The position numbers and the translations under genes were made by a program. Shown piece after piece: positions 32,571 through 41,347 of a stretch of 60,248 nucleotides of DNA. The notes beneath the pieces were generated by a model, which saw only the letters and a list, made by a program, of their open reading frames with translations, did no database searches and was not told the DNA's origin. Each line of letters opens with the position of its first letter. The stretch's first letter is position 1. Location of the stretch: positions 1 to 60,248 of the forward strand of contig NZ_RDBP01000049.1 of assembly GCF_008042045.1 (NCBI RefSeq). The letters run 5' to 3'. The DNA is from Streptomyces sp. T39. GTDB lineage: Bacteria; Actinomycetota; Actinomycetes; Streptomycetales; Streptomycetaceae.

Positions 32571-35420
32571 TCAGCTGTTGAGCGCCGTCGCCAGCTGCGC
32601 CCGCGAACGGACGTCCAGCTTCTGGTAGATGCGCGTCAGACGGGCCTCCACCGTCTTCACGCTCAGATACAGCTTGGCCGCCGCCTCCTGGTTGCTCGCG
32701 CCCTCGCCCACCAGCCGGGCCAGCCGCAGCTCCGCGTCGGTCAGGCCCGACAGCGCGCCGCCGGCCGCCGCGGCCGGCGCCTCCGCCGCGACCGCGGGAG
32801 TCTCCGACGCCAGCGCCAGCCAGGGCACCGCACCGACCCGCTCGAAGACCGTGGCCGCCTGCTGGAGGGCGTGCGCGGCGGCCGAACGCCGGCGCCTGCG
32901 GCGCTCGACGCGGGCGAGCGTGATCAGCGCCCTGCCGTGCTCCAGTGGCAGACCGGCCGCCTCGAAGCCGGCGCCGACCTCCCGCAGCAGCGCCGCGGCC
33001 TCGTCCGGACGCCCGCCCGCCGCCAGCCGTACCGCGTCCGCCCGGTCGCAGCCCAGCAGCACCGTCGTACGGCCCAGCCGGTGCGCCACCGGCCGCACCC
33101 CGTCGAGCACCGCCGCGGCCTCCGTCAGACCGTCGCACGCCACCAGGGCCTCGGCCAGCTCCTCGTGCCAGCGCAGCATCGAGGGGTCGACCGCCCCCTG
33201 CCCCCGCTCGCTCGCCTGCACGCGCCGAAGGGTCTCCAGCGCGTTGGAGACGTCCCCGACGAGCAACTGCACCCGGCCGAGCGCGTAGAGGCTGCGGGAG
33301 AGGAACACATGGTCGCCCTCCTCCTCCGAGGCGCGCACACTGCGCCGGGCGTAGCTCGCCGCCCGGGCGAAGCTGCCGCCCGCGGTCTCCGCGAGAGCCA
33401 GCGCGTACCAGGCGGGGCCGGGGGAGAGGCCCGCCTCCAGGGTGAGGGCGAGCGAGCGCCCCGCGTGGGCGAGCGCGTCGGCGCACCGGCCCTGCCGGGC
33501 CTCGACCTCGGAGAGCGTGCGGAACAGCTCGATCGCGTCCTCGACCGGGCCGCGCCGCTCGACCAGCGGCAGCAGGGTCGCCAGCTGCGTCCGCGCCTCC
33601 ACCAGCCGGTCGTCGAACAGGGCATGACGGACCGTCAGGATCTGGGCCGCATTGCGCACCCCCAACGGCCGCTCCACCACCTCCAGGGCGCGGGCACGGG
33701 CGAGCACCCCCTCGGCGTCCGGGGCGCCCAGGAAGCGGTCCATCCGGGCCTGCACGGTCAGGGCCTTGGCCGCCGTGCCGTCGTCCCCGGCCGATCCGGC
33801 GAGCTCCGCGGACTCGACGGCGGCCGCCCGGGAGCGCACCGGGTCGCCGTCGGCCAGCACGTACTTCATCGCCAGCCGCAGCAGCACGGCGGCCCGCAGC
33901 GCGGTGTCGCCCTCCGAGTCCTCCATGGCGTGCGCGTAGATCTCGTCGAGGCCCGCGAGCCCCTGGCCGGCCGTGTCCAGCACGGCGAGCCGGGCGCGGA
34001 CCCGGTCCGCGGGCGCCGCGTCGCGTGCCAGCAGATCGGTCGCCGCGCGCATCGCCAGGTCGGCGCGGGCCGCGCGGGCCCCCTCCTCGGCGGCCTCCAC
34101 CAGCCGCGTGATGCGCCGGTCCCCGTGCAGCCCGGGTGTCGACTCCGCGGCGAGCATGGCCAGTTCGGCCGCGAGGGTGGTGTTGCCCCGACGGCGCGCG
34201 GTCTCGACGGCCGCCGACACCTCCGCGGCCAGCCGCTCGTCGGGGACGTCGGTGGCGAGCGCCCGGTGGCGCACGGCCTCCACCGGATCGTCCACGACGA
34301 GCGCGAGCGCCGCGTGCCCGGTGCTGCGCTCCAACCAGCAGGCGTCGTGGACGAGCGTGGACGGCAGCACACCCGCGGAGAACGCGACCGTGCCGTCCTC
34401 GGTCAGCCGGATCAGCGAGGCGCGCTCGGCGGCGGCCAGATCCGCCTCGGCGCTCGGCCGGCCGGCCCGCCGGATCAGCGACGCGGACGGGCGCAGCGCC
34501 AGCGCGGCGAGCAGCAGGGTCTCCCGGACACCCTGCGGCACCGCACCGAGCAGCCCCCGGGCGAGGTCGCGCGCCCGGCCCGACAGCGACAGCGCCTCCG
34601 CGTGGTGCACAGGGGTCCTGGCGTCCGCGAGGGACCGGCCCACCGCCAGCGCCAGCCGCGGGTTGCCGCCGCTGGCCTTGTGGATGCGGCCCGCCATCCG
34701 GGACGGCAGCCGGTGGTGGATGAGCAGCTCGGCGATCTCGTCCGCGTGCAGCGGGGGCACGTTCACCACATCCGCCTCGGACGGCTCCCACAACGGGGTG
34801 ATCCCCGGCACGGCGGGTGCGCCCTCCTCCTGGTCCGGCGGGTAGGCCGCGGGGGTGTCCACGGCGAGCGCGCGCAGGGCGGGGGGCGCCAGGTGCAGGG
34901 CGAAACGCAGCAGATCGGCACTGGCCGGATCGATGTACTGGACGCCGTCCAGGACCAGCAGCGCGGGGCCGCGCGCCGCGAGACGCCGCAGCACATGGGC
35001 GAGGGCGAGACGCAGCGCGACGGGGTCGCAGCCCTCCTCGGGCATCGGCGCCTCACGGCACAGCATGGCGACGGCGGCGCGCTGCGGGCCGGGGAGGCCG
35101 TCGAGGACGCCGGCGCCGGGCTCCTGGTCCGGCTCCTGGCCGTGCTGCCGGCCGGAGGCCGAGGCCGACGCCGCGACGGAGGCGATGAGCGCGGCGGCGG
35201 CCGCCCCCGGGATGTCGCGGTCGGCCGGCAGCGCGGCCAGCCAGAGCACCGCCTCGCCGCGGGCCTCGGCCCGCGCGGCGACACCGAGCACGACCTCGGT
35301 CTTGCCGACCCCGGGCGGGCCGGTGAGCAGAGCGCGTCCGCCGGTGGCCAGAACGCGGTCCAGGCGGGCCAGCAGCTCCGTGCGCCCGACCGGCGCGGCG
35401 CGGTACTCCGCCGGTCCCAT
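32571..35420 (-). CDS. LAL-type LuxR-family transcriptional activator
   Basis: A 949-residue large ATP-binding LuxR regulator. An N-terminal STAND/AAA-type ATPase has Walker A GPPGVGKTE near residue 35 and Walker B ALLVLDGVQ near 150. About 600 residues of helical TPR-like repeats follow, then a C-terminal LuxR helix-turn-helix (LTDAELRLARLVGEGASNQEAAAKLYLSVKTVEARLTRIYQKL). Such proteins activate secondary-metabolite or catabolic operons. ATG at 35418-35420 was chosen: Walker A then falls at the usual distance and GGAAGG lies upstream, while the extra 77 residues of the longest frame look non-coding. The target is unclear, as no biosynthetic cluster adjoins it. Confidence 0.9.
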   Translation of the reverse strand: MGPAEYRAAPVGRTELLARLDRVLATGGRALLTGPPGVGKTEVVLGVAARAEARGEAVLWLAALPADRDIPGAAAAALIASVAASASASGRQHGQEPDQEPGAGVLDGLPGPQRAAVAMLCREAPMPEEGCDPVALRLALAHVLRRLAARGPALLVLDGVQYIDPASADLLRFALHLAPPALRALAVDTPAAYPPDQEEGAPAVPGITPLWEPSEADVVNVPPLHADEIAELLIHHRLPSRMAGRIHKASGGNPRLALAVGRSLADARTPVHHAEALSLSGRARDLARGLLGAVPQGVRETLLLAALALRPSASLIRRAGRPSAEADLAAAERASLIRLTEDGTVAFSAGVLPSTLVHDACWLERSTGHAALALVVDDPVEAVRHRALATDVPDERLAAEVSAAVETARRRGNTTLAAELAMLAAESTPGLHGDRRITRLVEAAEEGARAARADLAMRAATDLLARDAAPADRVRARLAVLDTAGQGLAGLDEIYAHAMEDSEGDTALRAAVLLRLAMKYVLADGDPVRSRAAAVESAELAGSAGDDGTAAKALTVQARMDRFLGAPDAEGVLARARALEVVERPLGVRNAAQILTVRHALFDDRLVEARTQLATLLPLVERRGPVEDAIELFRTLSEVEARQGRCADALAHAGRSLALTLEAGLSPGPAWYALALAETAGGSFARAASYARRSVRASEEEGDHVFLSRSLYALGRVQLLVGDVSNALETLRRVQASERGQGAVDPSMLRWHEELAEALVACDGLTEAAAVLDGVRPVAHRLGRTTVLLGCDRADAVRLAAGGRPDEAAALLREVGAGFEAAGLPLEHGRALITLARVERRRRRRSAAAHALQQAATVFERVGAVPWLALASETPAVAAEAPAAAAGGALSGLTDAELRLARLVGEGASNQEAAAKLYLSVKTVEARLTRIYQKLDVRSRAQLATALNS

Positions 35421-36140
35421 CGGCCCACCACCACCTTCCGGCGTGCGCGGGCCCCCTGCCCGTTCGAGCAGAGGATACGAACCCTGCCGCGCGCGTCCAG
35501 GCCCGTTGTCCGGCATACGGACAGGTCTGGACTTGCCTCCAGCGCGGAGTGAGAGGTTCCGCTGCGGCTCGCACGGCTCTGACCAGCGAGGACGCCCTGC
35601 CGGGCGGGTGTCGGGAGGGCCGGGGGCGGCCGATGGTGTAGCCGGGGTCACGCGGTGCGGATCTGCTCAGTAGATGGCTGGATCTCGCTGTCGCGGGCTG
35701 CGGTGACCGGTGGGGCGGGGCCCGGAGCCCGGTCGGGGTGCGGGCGTGCGGCGCGGGAACCGTGGTCGTTCAGCGTGGGGGCTGCGTCCCACGATTCCCC
35801 CGGGCCGGGTGAGCCCGCGCGCCGCCGCTCGGCACGTCGGCCCTGGGTGGGGCCGACACCGGACGTCCGTCCGTCGTGCACCTGACGGGCGGGGCGGGGA
35901 CCTCGCGGGCCAGGGCGTCACGGGGACGTCCGCTACGGCAGACAGTAGGAAACGCGGAGGTGAACGCGATACGGGGAAAACCCTTGTCGCGGGTGGCGCT
36001 TGGAGGGCGTTCGGCTGAGGTTGCCGGCCGCGTGCGGGCTCGGCGGTGGGCGCACCCCCGCTGCGCGGGGGTGTCCTCACGCCCCGGAGGAGTCGGCGTC
36101 GCCCGCCGACCGGGCGGCAACCACGTACAGGGCAGTGCGT
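35421..36140. other. Gene-poor region upstream of the LAL regulator
   Basis: 720 bases in which no credible gene is seen. It has an AT-richer island around 35938-35995 and a perfect 9-bp hairpin with a 3-nt loop, CACCCCCGC-TGC-GCGGGGGTG, at 36053-36073. The latter would act as a terminator for the minus-strand Lrp relic that lies to its right. Confidence 0.5.
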
Positions 36141-36315
36141 CCGGCCCACCGACTCGACCAGCGGCAGCACCCGGTACGCCACCCGCTCGCGCAGCGCCAT
36201 CTCCGTGCGGGTGCGCACGACGCCCGGCAGGCTGATCAACCGCTGGACCACGTCCTCCAGATGCCCGTTGTCCCGCGCGGCGACCCGGGTGAGCAGGTCT
36301 CCGCCGCCCCCGGAC
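36141..36315 (-). pseudogene. Truncated Lrp/AsnC-family regulator (C-terminal fragment)
   Basis: Minus-strand translation gives DLLTRVAARDNGHLEDVVQRL followed by ISLPGVVRTRTEMALRERVAYRVLPLVES. This is the end of an Lrp/AsnC effector-binding (RAM) domain: the beta strand DLLxRV, the helix, the GVVRT-x-T turn and the closing strand. The DNA-binding N-terminal half and the start of the RAM domain are missing, and the frame is cut by the upstream region of the HAD gene at 36339. So only about a third of a normal gene survives. Confidence 0.75.
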
Positions 36316-36338
36316 CGAGGGTTGGCATGCTGGGGGCC

Positions 36339-37031
36339 ATGAGCACCTCATCCGCCCCCGCGGTGGTCTTCGACCTCGACGGCACCCTCGTGGACAGCGA
36401 ACCCAACTACTACGAGGCGGGGCGCAGGCTGCTCCAGGCCCATGGCGTGGACGGCTTCGACTGGGAGGAGCACACCGCGTTCATCGGCATCGGCACGCGC
36501 GAGACGCTGGAGGTGCTGCGCGCCCGGTACGCGATCGACGCCTCGCTGGAGGATCTGCTGGCGGGCAAGAACCGGCTGTATCTGGAGCTGGCGCGGCAGT
36601 CGACGGCCGTCTTCCCGGAGATGCGCCGGTTCACGGGCCTGCTGGCGGCGGCGGGGGTGCCCATGGCGGTGGCCTCGGGCTCGTCGCGGGCGGCGATCGA
36701 CGCCGTCCTCGCGGGCACCGGCCTCGACGCGCACATCCCGGTGGTGGTCTCCGCCGAGGAGGTGGCGCGGGGCAAGCCGGAGCCCGACGTCTTCCTGGAA
36801 GCGGCACGGCGGCTGGGCGCCGCTCCCGCGGACTGCGTGGTGGTGGAGGACGCGCCGCCGGGCGCCGCCGCGGCGCGCGCCGCGGGCATGCGCTGCATCG
36901 CCGTCCCCTATGTCGCGGCGACGGCGGACGACCCGGCTTTCCTGGCGGCGGACCTCCGGTTCCCGGGCGGCCAGGGGGAGTTCACCGCCCGGGCCGCTTT
37001 CGACTGGCTGCTCGGCGACGGCGGGCGCTGA
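36339..37031 (+). CDS. HAD-family hydrolase, beta-phosphoglucomutase-like phosphatase
   Basis: A 230-residue HAD subclass I enzyme. Motif I VVFDLDGTLVDSEP holds the nucleophile Asp and the acid/base Asp, a helical cap follows, motif II is AVASGSSRAA, motif III KPEPD, and motif IV VVVEDAPPGAAAARAAGM. It hydrolyses a small sugar- or nucleotide-phosphate; the exact substrate is unknown. ATG at 36339 is used; ATG at 36327 in the same frame (adding MLGA) is also possible. Placed directly against the truncated Lrp gene, with 264 bases following before the DUF2617 gene. Confidence 0.88.
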   Translation: MSTSSAPAVVFDLDGTLVDSEPNYYEAGRRLLQAHGVDGFDWEEHTAFIGIGTRETLEVLRARYAIDASLEDLLAGKNRLYLELARQSTAVFPEMRRFTGLLAAAGVPMAVASGSSRAAIDAVLAGTGLDAHIPVVVSAEEVARGKPEPDVFLEAARRLGAAPADCVVVEDAPPGAAAARAAGMRCIAVPYVAATADDPAFLAADLRFPGGQGEFTARAAFDWLLGDGGR

Positions 37032-37295
37032 CGGGTCCGGGGCCCGGACGCCAGGGGCGGGGAGCGCGCAGCGCGCGCGGGAGCCGCCTTCGGGCGCGCG
37101 CCGACGCTGTGCCATACTCGGCGCGCTCACTGCCCGTTCCATGTCGTGGGGATCACCGTTGAAGCCCGAGTCCGCCGTCGTCGGCACCGGATGCGCCGCC
37201 GGCACCCGAGCTGTCCCCACCTGGGCGGATGTGTCCGGATCATGCGCTGTGCGCCGCTCGTCCGGCGGCCGCCGGGGCTGCGAGGCCGACCGCGC

Positions 37296-37790
37296 GTGAA
37301 CGGCATAGCACTGACGACCCCTTACCTGGACACGGACGCGGATCAGCTCTCCTTCTCCCTGGATCAGGGCCGGCTCGACGCACTGGCCGTCAGGGAGGTG
37401 TCCGTCGGCGGGACCGGGGTCCAGCTGCGGCTGCTGGGCGCCTCGCACCAGGTCCTCGCCGGGCCCGTCTGCGAGACGGTGGCCTGTCTGCCGGGCGTCG
37501 CGGGCGGCCTGCCGGCTTCCGCCGCACGGGAGTTCGAGGGCTGGACCTACCGCTTCGGCGCCCTGGTCGAGCGGCTGCCCGGGGACCGGTTCAGCGAGCG
37601 GGTCGCGTGGATCCGCGAGCGTTCCGACGGCGAGGCGGCCGCGCTGTACGGCATTTTCCCCGGCTCCCCCGAGGCCGTCACCGCCCTGTGCGTCGAGCGG
37701 AACGGTTCCGGCCTGAGCTGGCGCACCTGGCACACCTATCCGCAGAGCCGCCAGATCGTGGCGACGCACACCCGGCTGGAGGCCCGATGA
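37296..37790 (+). CDS. DUF2617 family protein
   Basis: A 164-residue protein whose body (LTTPYLDTDADQLSFSLDQ, QLRLLGASHQVLAG, and near the end ALCVERNGSGLSWRTWHTYPQ) matches DUF2617. No catalytic residues are evident; the fold is likely mixed alpha/beta. The GTG at 37296 gives the typical MNGIALTTPYLD start, and the extra residues upstream are arginine-rich and not conserved. Its stop overlaps the ATG of the DUF4247 gene (ATGA). The conserved order DUF2617, DUF4247, DUF350 and an aminopropyltransferase suggests one membrane-associated polyamine-related system. Role unknown. The gap 37032-37295 shows no gene. Confidence 0.82.
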   Translation: MNGIALTTPYLDTDADQLSFSLDQGRLDALAVREVSVGGTGVQLRLLGASHQVLAGPVCETVACLPGVAGGLPASAAREFEGWTYRFGALVERLPGDRFSERVAWIRERSDGEAAALYGIFPGSPEAVTALCVERNGSGLSWRTWHTYPQSRQIVATHTRLEAR

Positions 37791-38203
37791 AGACCGCCCG
37801 AATCATCAGCGCGACCATACTGGCGGCGGCCGCGCTGACCGCCTGCGGCAGCGACGACGACGACAACGACCACAACGCCGTGCCCTCGTCCTGGATCCGG
37901 CAGCAGTACAGCGCCGCGACGACCGGCTCGGGCTACGTCGACACGGTCGACAGGCTGCCGGCCGTGGCCAAGGAGATCGACGGTCACGCCGCCGCCCGGG
38001 ACCGCATCAGCTCCACCGACGTGGAACTGCTGCGCTACCGGGACGACATCGTCGCGGTCACCCCGCTGGCGAGCGGCGGCAGCCGGATCGAGATAGACGA
38101 CTACCGCACCGGTTACAACCGCTGGCAGACGCGCATCGGCAGCATGTGGCCCGACCCGGCGAGCAGTTCCTTCCGCGGCGGCGGCCCGGGCGAGGGCAAG
38201 TAG
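37787..38203 (+). CDS. DUF4247 family lipoprotein
   Basis: A 138-residue exported lipoprotein. The N-terminus has a basic start, a hydrophobic core and the lipobox LTAC, with the lipid-modified Cys near residue 22, then an acidic linker (GSDDDDND). The mature domain (SSWIRQQYSAATTGSGYVDTVDRLPAVAKEI, ending near WPDPASSSFRGGG) is DUF4247. The protein would sit on the outer face of the cytoplasmic membrane, next to the membrane proteins encoded downstream. Overlaps the DUF2617 gene by 4 bases. Function unknown. Confidence 0.85.
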   Translation: MKTARIISATILAAAALTACGSDDDDNDHNAVPSSWIRQQYSAATTGSGYVDTVDRLPAVAKEIDGHAAARDRISSTDVELLRYRDDIVAVTPLASGGSRIEIDDYRTGYNRWQTRIGSMWPDPASSSFRGGGPGEGK

Positions 38204-38285
38204 CCGCCCGGCCCCTCCGGCCCCGCCCCGCCCCGTTCCGCTTCCTCCGCCCGGACTTCCCGACGACGTACCCGAAAGGCACCCC

Positions 38286-38723
38286 GTGTCCGAGATATTC
38301 GAGTCGGCAGGCATCGCCCTGCTCTACGGCCTGGTCGGCTTCGTCGTGATGGCGGTCGGCTTCATCGCGCTCGACCTCGTCACGCCCGGCAAGCTCGTCC
38401 ACGTGGTGTGGACCGAGCGCAACCGCGGCGCGGCGGTCCTGCTGGCCGGCCAGACGATCGCCATCGGTCTCGTCATCGACCAGTCCATCCGGGCGAGCGA
38501 GTCCGAACAGGGCCTCGACTACGGCCTGTTGAGCACCCTGCTGTACGGGCTCGCCGGTGTGGTCGTGATGACCCTGGTGTCGGTCATCGTCGGCCTGCTG
38601 ACGCCCGGCAGGCTGGGTCATGCCGTGCTGGACGACAACGGCGACCGCCCCCACCCCGCCGCCTGGGTCCAGGCCGCGATGTACATCGGCACGGCCTTCA
38701 TGGTCGGCGCCGCCGTCTCGTAG
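38286..38723 (+). CDS. DUF350 family membrane protein
   Basis: A 145-residue protein with four hydrophobic segments arranged as two repeats, each ending in a D-x-[LV]-TPG-[KR]-L-type motif (DLVTPGKLVHVVW and GLLTPGRLGHAVL). This internal duplication is the mark of DUF350. GTG at 38286 has GAAAGG upstream. The stop is only 5 bases before the aminopropyltransferase start, so both are translated from one message. It may form a channel or scaffold for the neighbouring membrane enzyme; this is inference. Confidence 0.85.
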   Translation: MSEIFESAGIALLYGLVGFVVMAVGFIALDLVTPGKLVHVVWTERNRGAAVLLAGQTIAIGLVIDQSIRASESEQGLDYGLLSTLLYGLAGVVVMTLVSVIVGLLTPGRLGHAVLDDNGDRPHPAAWVQAAMYIGTAFMVGAAVS

Positions 38724-38728
38724 CACCC

Positions 38729-40324
38729 GTGGGCACCACCACCCCGGCCGCGACGGCTCCGGCCGCCGCGGCCGCACGGCCCGTGCACTCGCGCGGGGCG
38801 CGTTTCCTGCTGCTGTTCGCGGTCTTCCTGTGCGCCGCCTGCGGGCTCGTGTACGAGCTGGCGCTGACGGCGCTGGGCAGCTACCTCATCGGCAACTCGG
38901 TGATGCAGACCTCGGTCGTCATCTCCGTCATCGTCTTCGCGATGGGCATCGGGTCGCTCGCGGCCAAACCCCTCCAGAAGCGCGCGGTCGGCGCCTTCGC
39001 GCTCGTCGAGGGGCTGCTCGCGCTCGCCGGCGGCCTGTCGGTGCTCGTGCTGTACGTGTGCTTCGCCTGGCTGCGCGTCTACATGCCGGCGATGGTGGTC
39101 GTCTCGTTCGTCGTCGGTCTCCTGATCGGGGCCGAGATCCCGCTGCTGATGACGCTGCTGCAGCGCATCCGGCGCCAGGAGGCGGGCAGCGCGGTCGCCG
39201 ACATCTTCGCCGTCGACTACATCGGCGCCCTCATCGGCGGCCTGTGCTTCCCGCTGCTGCTGCTGCCGGTCTTCGGGCAGCTCAAGGGCGCCCTGGTGGT
39301 GGGGGGCGTCAATGCGCTGGCCGGGGTGCTCGTCGTCCTGTGGATCTTCCGGCGCCAGACCCGGCGGGTGGTGCGGATCGGCCTGCTGACGGGGATGGCC
39401 GTGGTGATGGCCGCGCTCGGCACGGTGTACGTCCTCGCCGACGACATCGAGGTGACGGCACGTCAGCAGCTGTACCGCGACCCGATCATCCACGCCGAGA
39501 CGACGCCGTACCAGGACATCGTGGTGACACGGTCGACCGCGTTCACCGGGGAGCAGGACACCCGGCTGTTCCTCAACGGCGACCTGCAGTTCTCGTCCGT
39601 GGACGAGTACCGCTACCACGAGGCCCTGGTCCATCCGGCGATGTCGGGCGAGCACTCCTCGGTGCTCGTCCTGGGCGGCGGTGACGCCCTCGCGCTGCGG
39701 GAGGTGCTGCGTTACGACGACGTCGAGAAGGTCACACTGGTCGACCTGGACCCCGCGATGACCCGGCTGGCCGGTGACTTCGGGCCGCTGCGCGACCTCA
39801 ACGGCCGGGCGCTCGCGGATCCGCGGGTGACGGCGGTCAACGCGGACGCCTTCAACTGGCTTCGGGACGCGCGCGGACGCTACGACACGGTCGTCATCGA
39901 CTTCCCCGACCCGGACACGGCGGCGCTGGCCAAGCTGTACTCGGTGGAGTTCTACCACCTGCTGCGGAAGGTGCTGACGGCCGAGAGCCAGGTCGTCGTC
40001 CAGGCGGGATCGCCGTTCTTCGCGCCCAAGTCGTACTGGTCGATCGCGGCGACGATCGGCGCGGCGGGCTACGGCACGACCGCCTACCAGGTGGACGTCC
40101 CCAGCTTCGGCAACTGGGGTTATGTGCTCGCCCGTCCGGGCGGGGAGGGAGCGCCGGAGCTGCGTCTCGCCGACGACCTCCCGCCGCTGCGCTTCCTCGA
40201 CGACGCGGTCCTGGAGGCGGCCACCGTCTTCCCGGTCGACCGCCGCCCGCAGAAGGTCCGGGCCAGCACGCTGATGGACCCGGTGGTGCTGGAGTACTCG
40301 CGCCACGAATGGAAGAACTACTGA
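38729..40324 (+). CDS. Membrane-anchored polyamine aminopropyltransferase (spermidine-synthase-like)
   Basis: A 531-residue fusion of seven predicted transmembrane helices (residues 25-235) and a cytoplasmic spermidine-synthase-like domain (residues 245-531). The catalytic half shows DLQFSSVDEYRYHEALVHP, the SAM/dcSAM site VLVLGGGDALALREVLRY, VDLDPAMTRLA, and NADAFNWLRDARGRYDTVVIDFPDPD with the Asp that corresponds to the catalytic base, then KLYSVEFYHLL. GGGDAL replaces the usual GGGDGG. The true acceptor may not be putrescine: a membrane-linked substrate is plausible. GTG at 38729. Last gene of the DUF2617-DUF4247-DUF350 operon. Confidence 0.9.
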   Translation: MGTTTPAATAPAAAAARPVHSRGARFLLLFAVFLCAACGLVYELALTALGSYLIGNSVMQTSVVISVIVFAMGIGSLAAKPLQKRAVGAFALVEGLLALAGGLSVLVLYVCFAWLRVYMPAMVVVSFVVGLLIGAEIPLLMTLLQRIRRQEAGSAVADIFAVDYIGALIGGLCFPLLLLPVFGQLKGALVVGGVNALAGVLVVLWIFRRQTRRVVRIGLLTGMAVVMAALGTVYVLADDIEVTARQQLYRDPIIHAETTPYQDIVVTRSTAFTGEQDTRLFLNGDLQFSSVDEYRYHEALVHPAMSGEHSSVLVLGGGDALALREVLRYDDVEKVTLVDLDPAMTRLAGDFGPLRDLNGRALADPRVTAVNADAFNWLRDARGRYDTVVIDFPDPDTAALAKLYSVEFYHLLRKVLTAESQVVVQAGSPFFAPKSYWSIAATIGAAGYGTTAYQVDVPSFGNWGYVLARPGGEGAPELRLADDLPPLRFLDDAVLEAATVFPVDRRPQKVRASTLMDPVVLEYSRHEWKNY

Positions 40325-40340
40325 ACCGCTGACGGACCCG

Positions 40341-40373
40341 CGCCCGGCACCGCCTCACGCACGGCGCCGGGCG
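40341..40373. terminator. Hairpin between convergent genes
   Basis: CGCCCGGCACCG (40341-40352) pairs with CGGCGCCGGGCG (40362-40373) with one mismatch and a 9-nt loop; it overlaps the last codons of the EamA gene. Confidence 0.55.
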
Positions 40374-41263
40374 CCGGTCGCGGGGAGCTGGCCCGCGACG
40401 ATGGCGGCGAGCGCCAGGGCGAAGCCCGCGAGCTGGACGGGGCCGAAGGTCTCGTCCAGCAGGGCGGCGCCCAGTCCCGCGGCGACCAGCGGCGTGAGCA
40501 GGACCAGCACCGCGACGGAGCCGACGGGCAGGGTGCCGATGCCGCGGAACCACAGGATGTAGGAGATCAGGCCGCCGGCCGTGCCGAGCCACAGGTAGCC
40601 TGCCGCGGCTCCCGGCCCGATCGCCGGCGGGGCCCCTTCGGCGAGGGCGGTGACCGGCAGCAGGAACAGGCCGCCGGCGGTCAGCTGCCAGCCGGCGAAG
40701 GCGGTGGGCCCCACCCCGGCGGGGCGCCCCCAGCGCTTGGTGAGGGTCACCCCGAGCGCCATCGCGGACGCGCCGCCGAGGGCCGCGAGGAAGCCGGCGA
40801 GGTCGAACGCGGCGCCGGGGCCGAGCACCACCAGGCCCACGCCGGCCACCCCGGCCAGCCCCCACCCGAGACGCCGGCCCGACAGCCCCTCCCTCAGCAG
40901 CGGCACGGCGAGGAGTGCCACGACGAGCGGCTGGGCCGCTGCCACCGTCCCGGCGACGCCGCCGGGCAGGCGCTCGGCGGCCACGAACAGCAGGGGGAAG
41001 AGCAGCCCCATGTTCAGCACGCCGAGCACCGCCGCCCTGCCCCACCACACCCCGCGCGGCAGGGTGCGGGTGACCGCCAGGGCGATCAGGCCGCCGGGCA
41101 GGGCCCGCAGCAGTGCCGCGAACAACGGGTGCCCCGGCGGCAGGAGTTCGGTGGTGACGGCATAGGTCGTGCCCCACGCCATCGGTGCGAGCGCGGTCAG
41201 CAGGGTACGGGGCAGGCGTCCGCCGGGCGCGCGAACACCCGTGGACGCGACGGAACGTGTCAT
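40355..41263 (-). CDS. EamA/DMT-family transporter
   Basis: A 302-residue membrane protein with ten hydrophobic helices in two repeated halves of five, the EamA (RhaT/YdcZ-type) drug-metabolite transporter fold. Typical features include an early APMAWGTTYAV, PGGLIALAVTRTLP and the second-half GTAGGLISYILWFRGIG. Probably an exporter for amino acids or small metabolites; the substrate is not predictable. ATG at 41261-41263 was chosen; the longer frame adds residues within the LysR promoter. It is divergent from a LysR-type gene 80 bases away, which likely controls it. Confidence 0.88.
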   Translation of the reverse strand: MTRSVASTGVRAPGGRLPRTLLTALAPMAWGTTYAVTTELLPPGHPLFAALLRALPGGLIALAVTRTLPRGVWWGRAAVLGVLNMGLLFPLLFVAAERLPGGVAGTVAAAQPLVVALLAVPLLREGLSGRRLGWGLAGVAGVGLVVLGPGAAFDLAGFLAALGGASAMALGVTLTKRWGRPAGVGPTAFAGWQLTAGGLFLLPVTALAEGAPPAIGPGAAAGYLWLGTAGGLISYILWFRGIGTLPVGSVAVLVLLTPLVAAGLGAALLDETFGPVQLAGFALALAAIVAGQLPATGARRRA

Positions 41264-41316
41264 GGGGGCCAGTTTCACCGGGCGGCGATCCATGAGTCCA
41301 ACACATGCTTGTCAGC

Positions 41317-41347
41317 CCATCGATCTCGTATCACGATGCATCGATGG
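41317..41347. promoter_or_regulatory. Palindromic LysR operator overlapping the LysR start codon
   Basis: CCATCGAT (41317-41324) and ATCGATGG (41340-41347) are perfect inverted arms 15 bases apart, with an inner TCGT/ACGA pair (41326-41336). The right arm contains the ATG at 41344. This fits an autoregulatory site shared by the divergent EamA and LysR genes. Confidence 0.55.

Noticed and set aside
32571..35420. LAL regulator as marker of an adjacent polyketide or macrolide cluster
   Set aside because: No synthase, tailoring or resistance genes are found on either side within the window.
31095..35552. Plus-strand open frame of nearly 1,500 codons opposite the LAL regulator
   Set aside because: High GC content leaves antisense frames open. 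Its composition is Arg/Gly/Gln/His-rich with no domain, while the minus strand carries clear ATPase and LuxR motifs.
35667..36251. Complete 194-codon gene on the minus strand starting MVQRLISLPGVV
   Set aside because: Only the first 35 residues resemble Lrp/AsnC; the rest is low-complexity Arg/Pro sequence after the natural end of that domain, so it is a relic.
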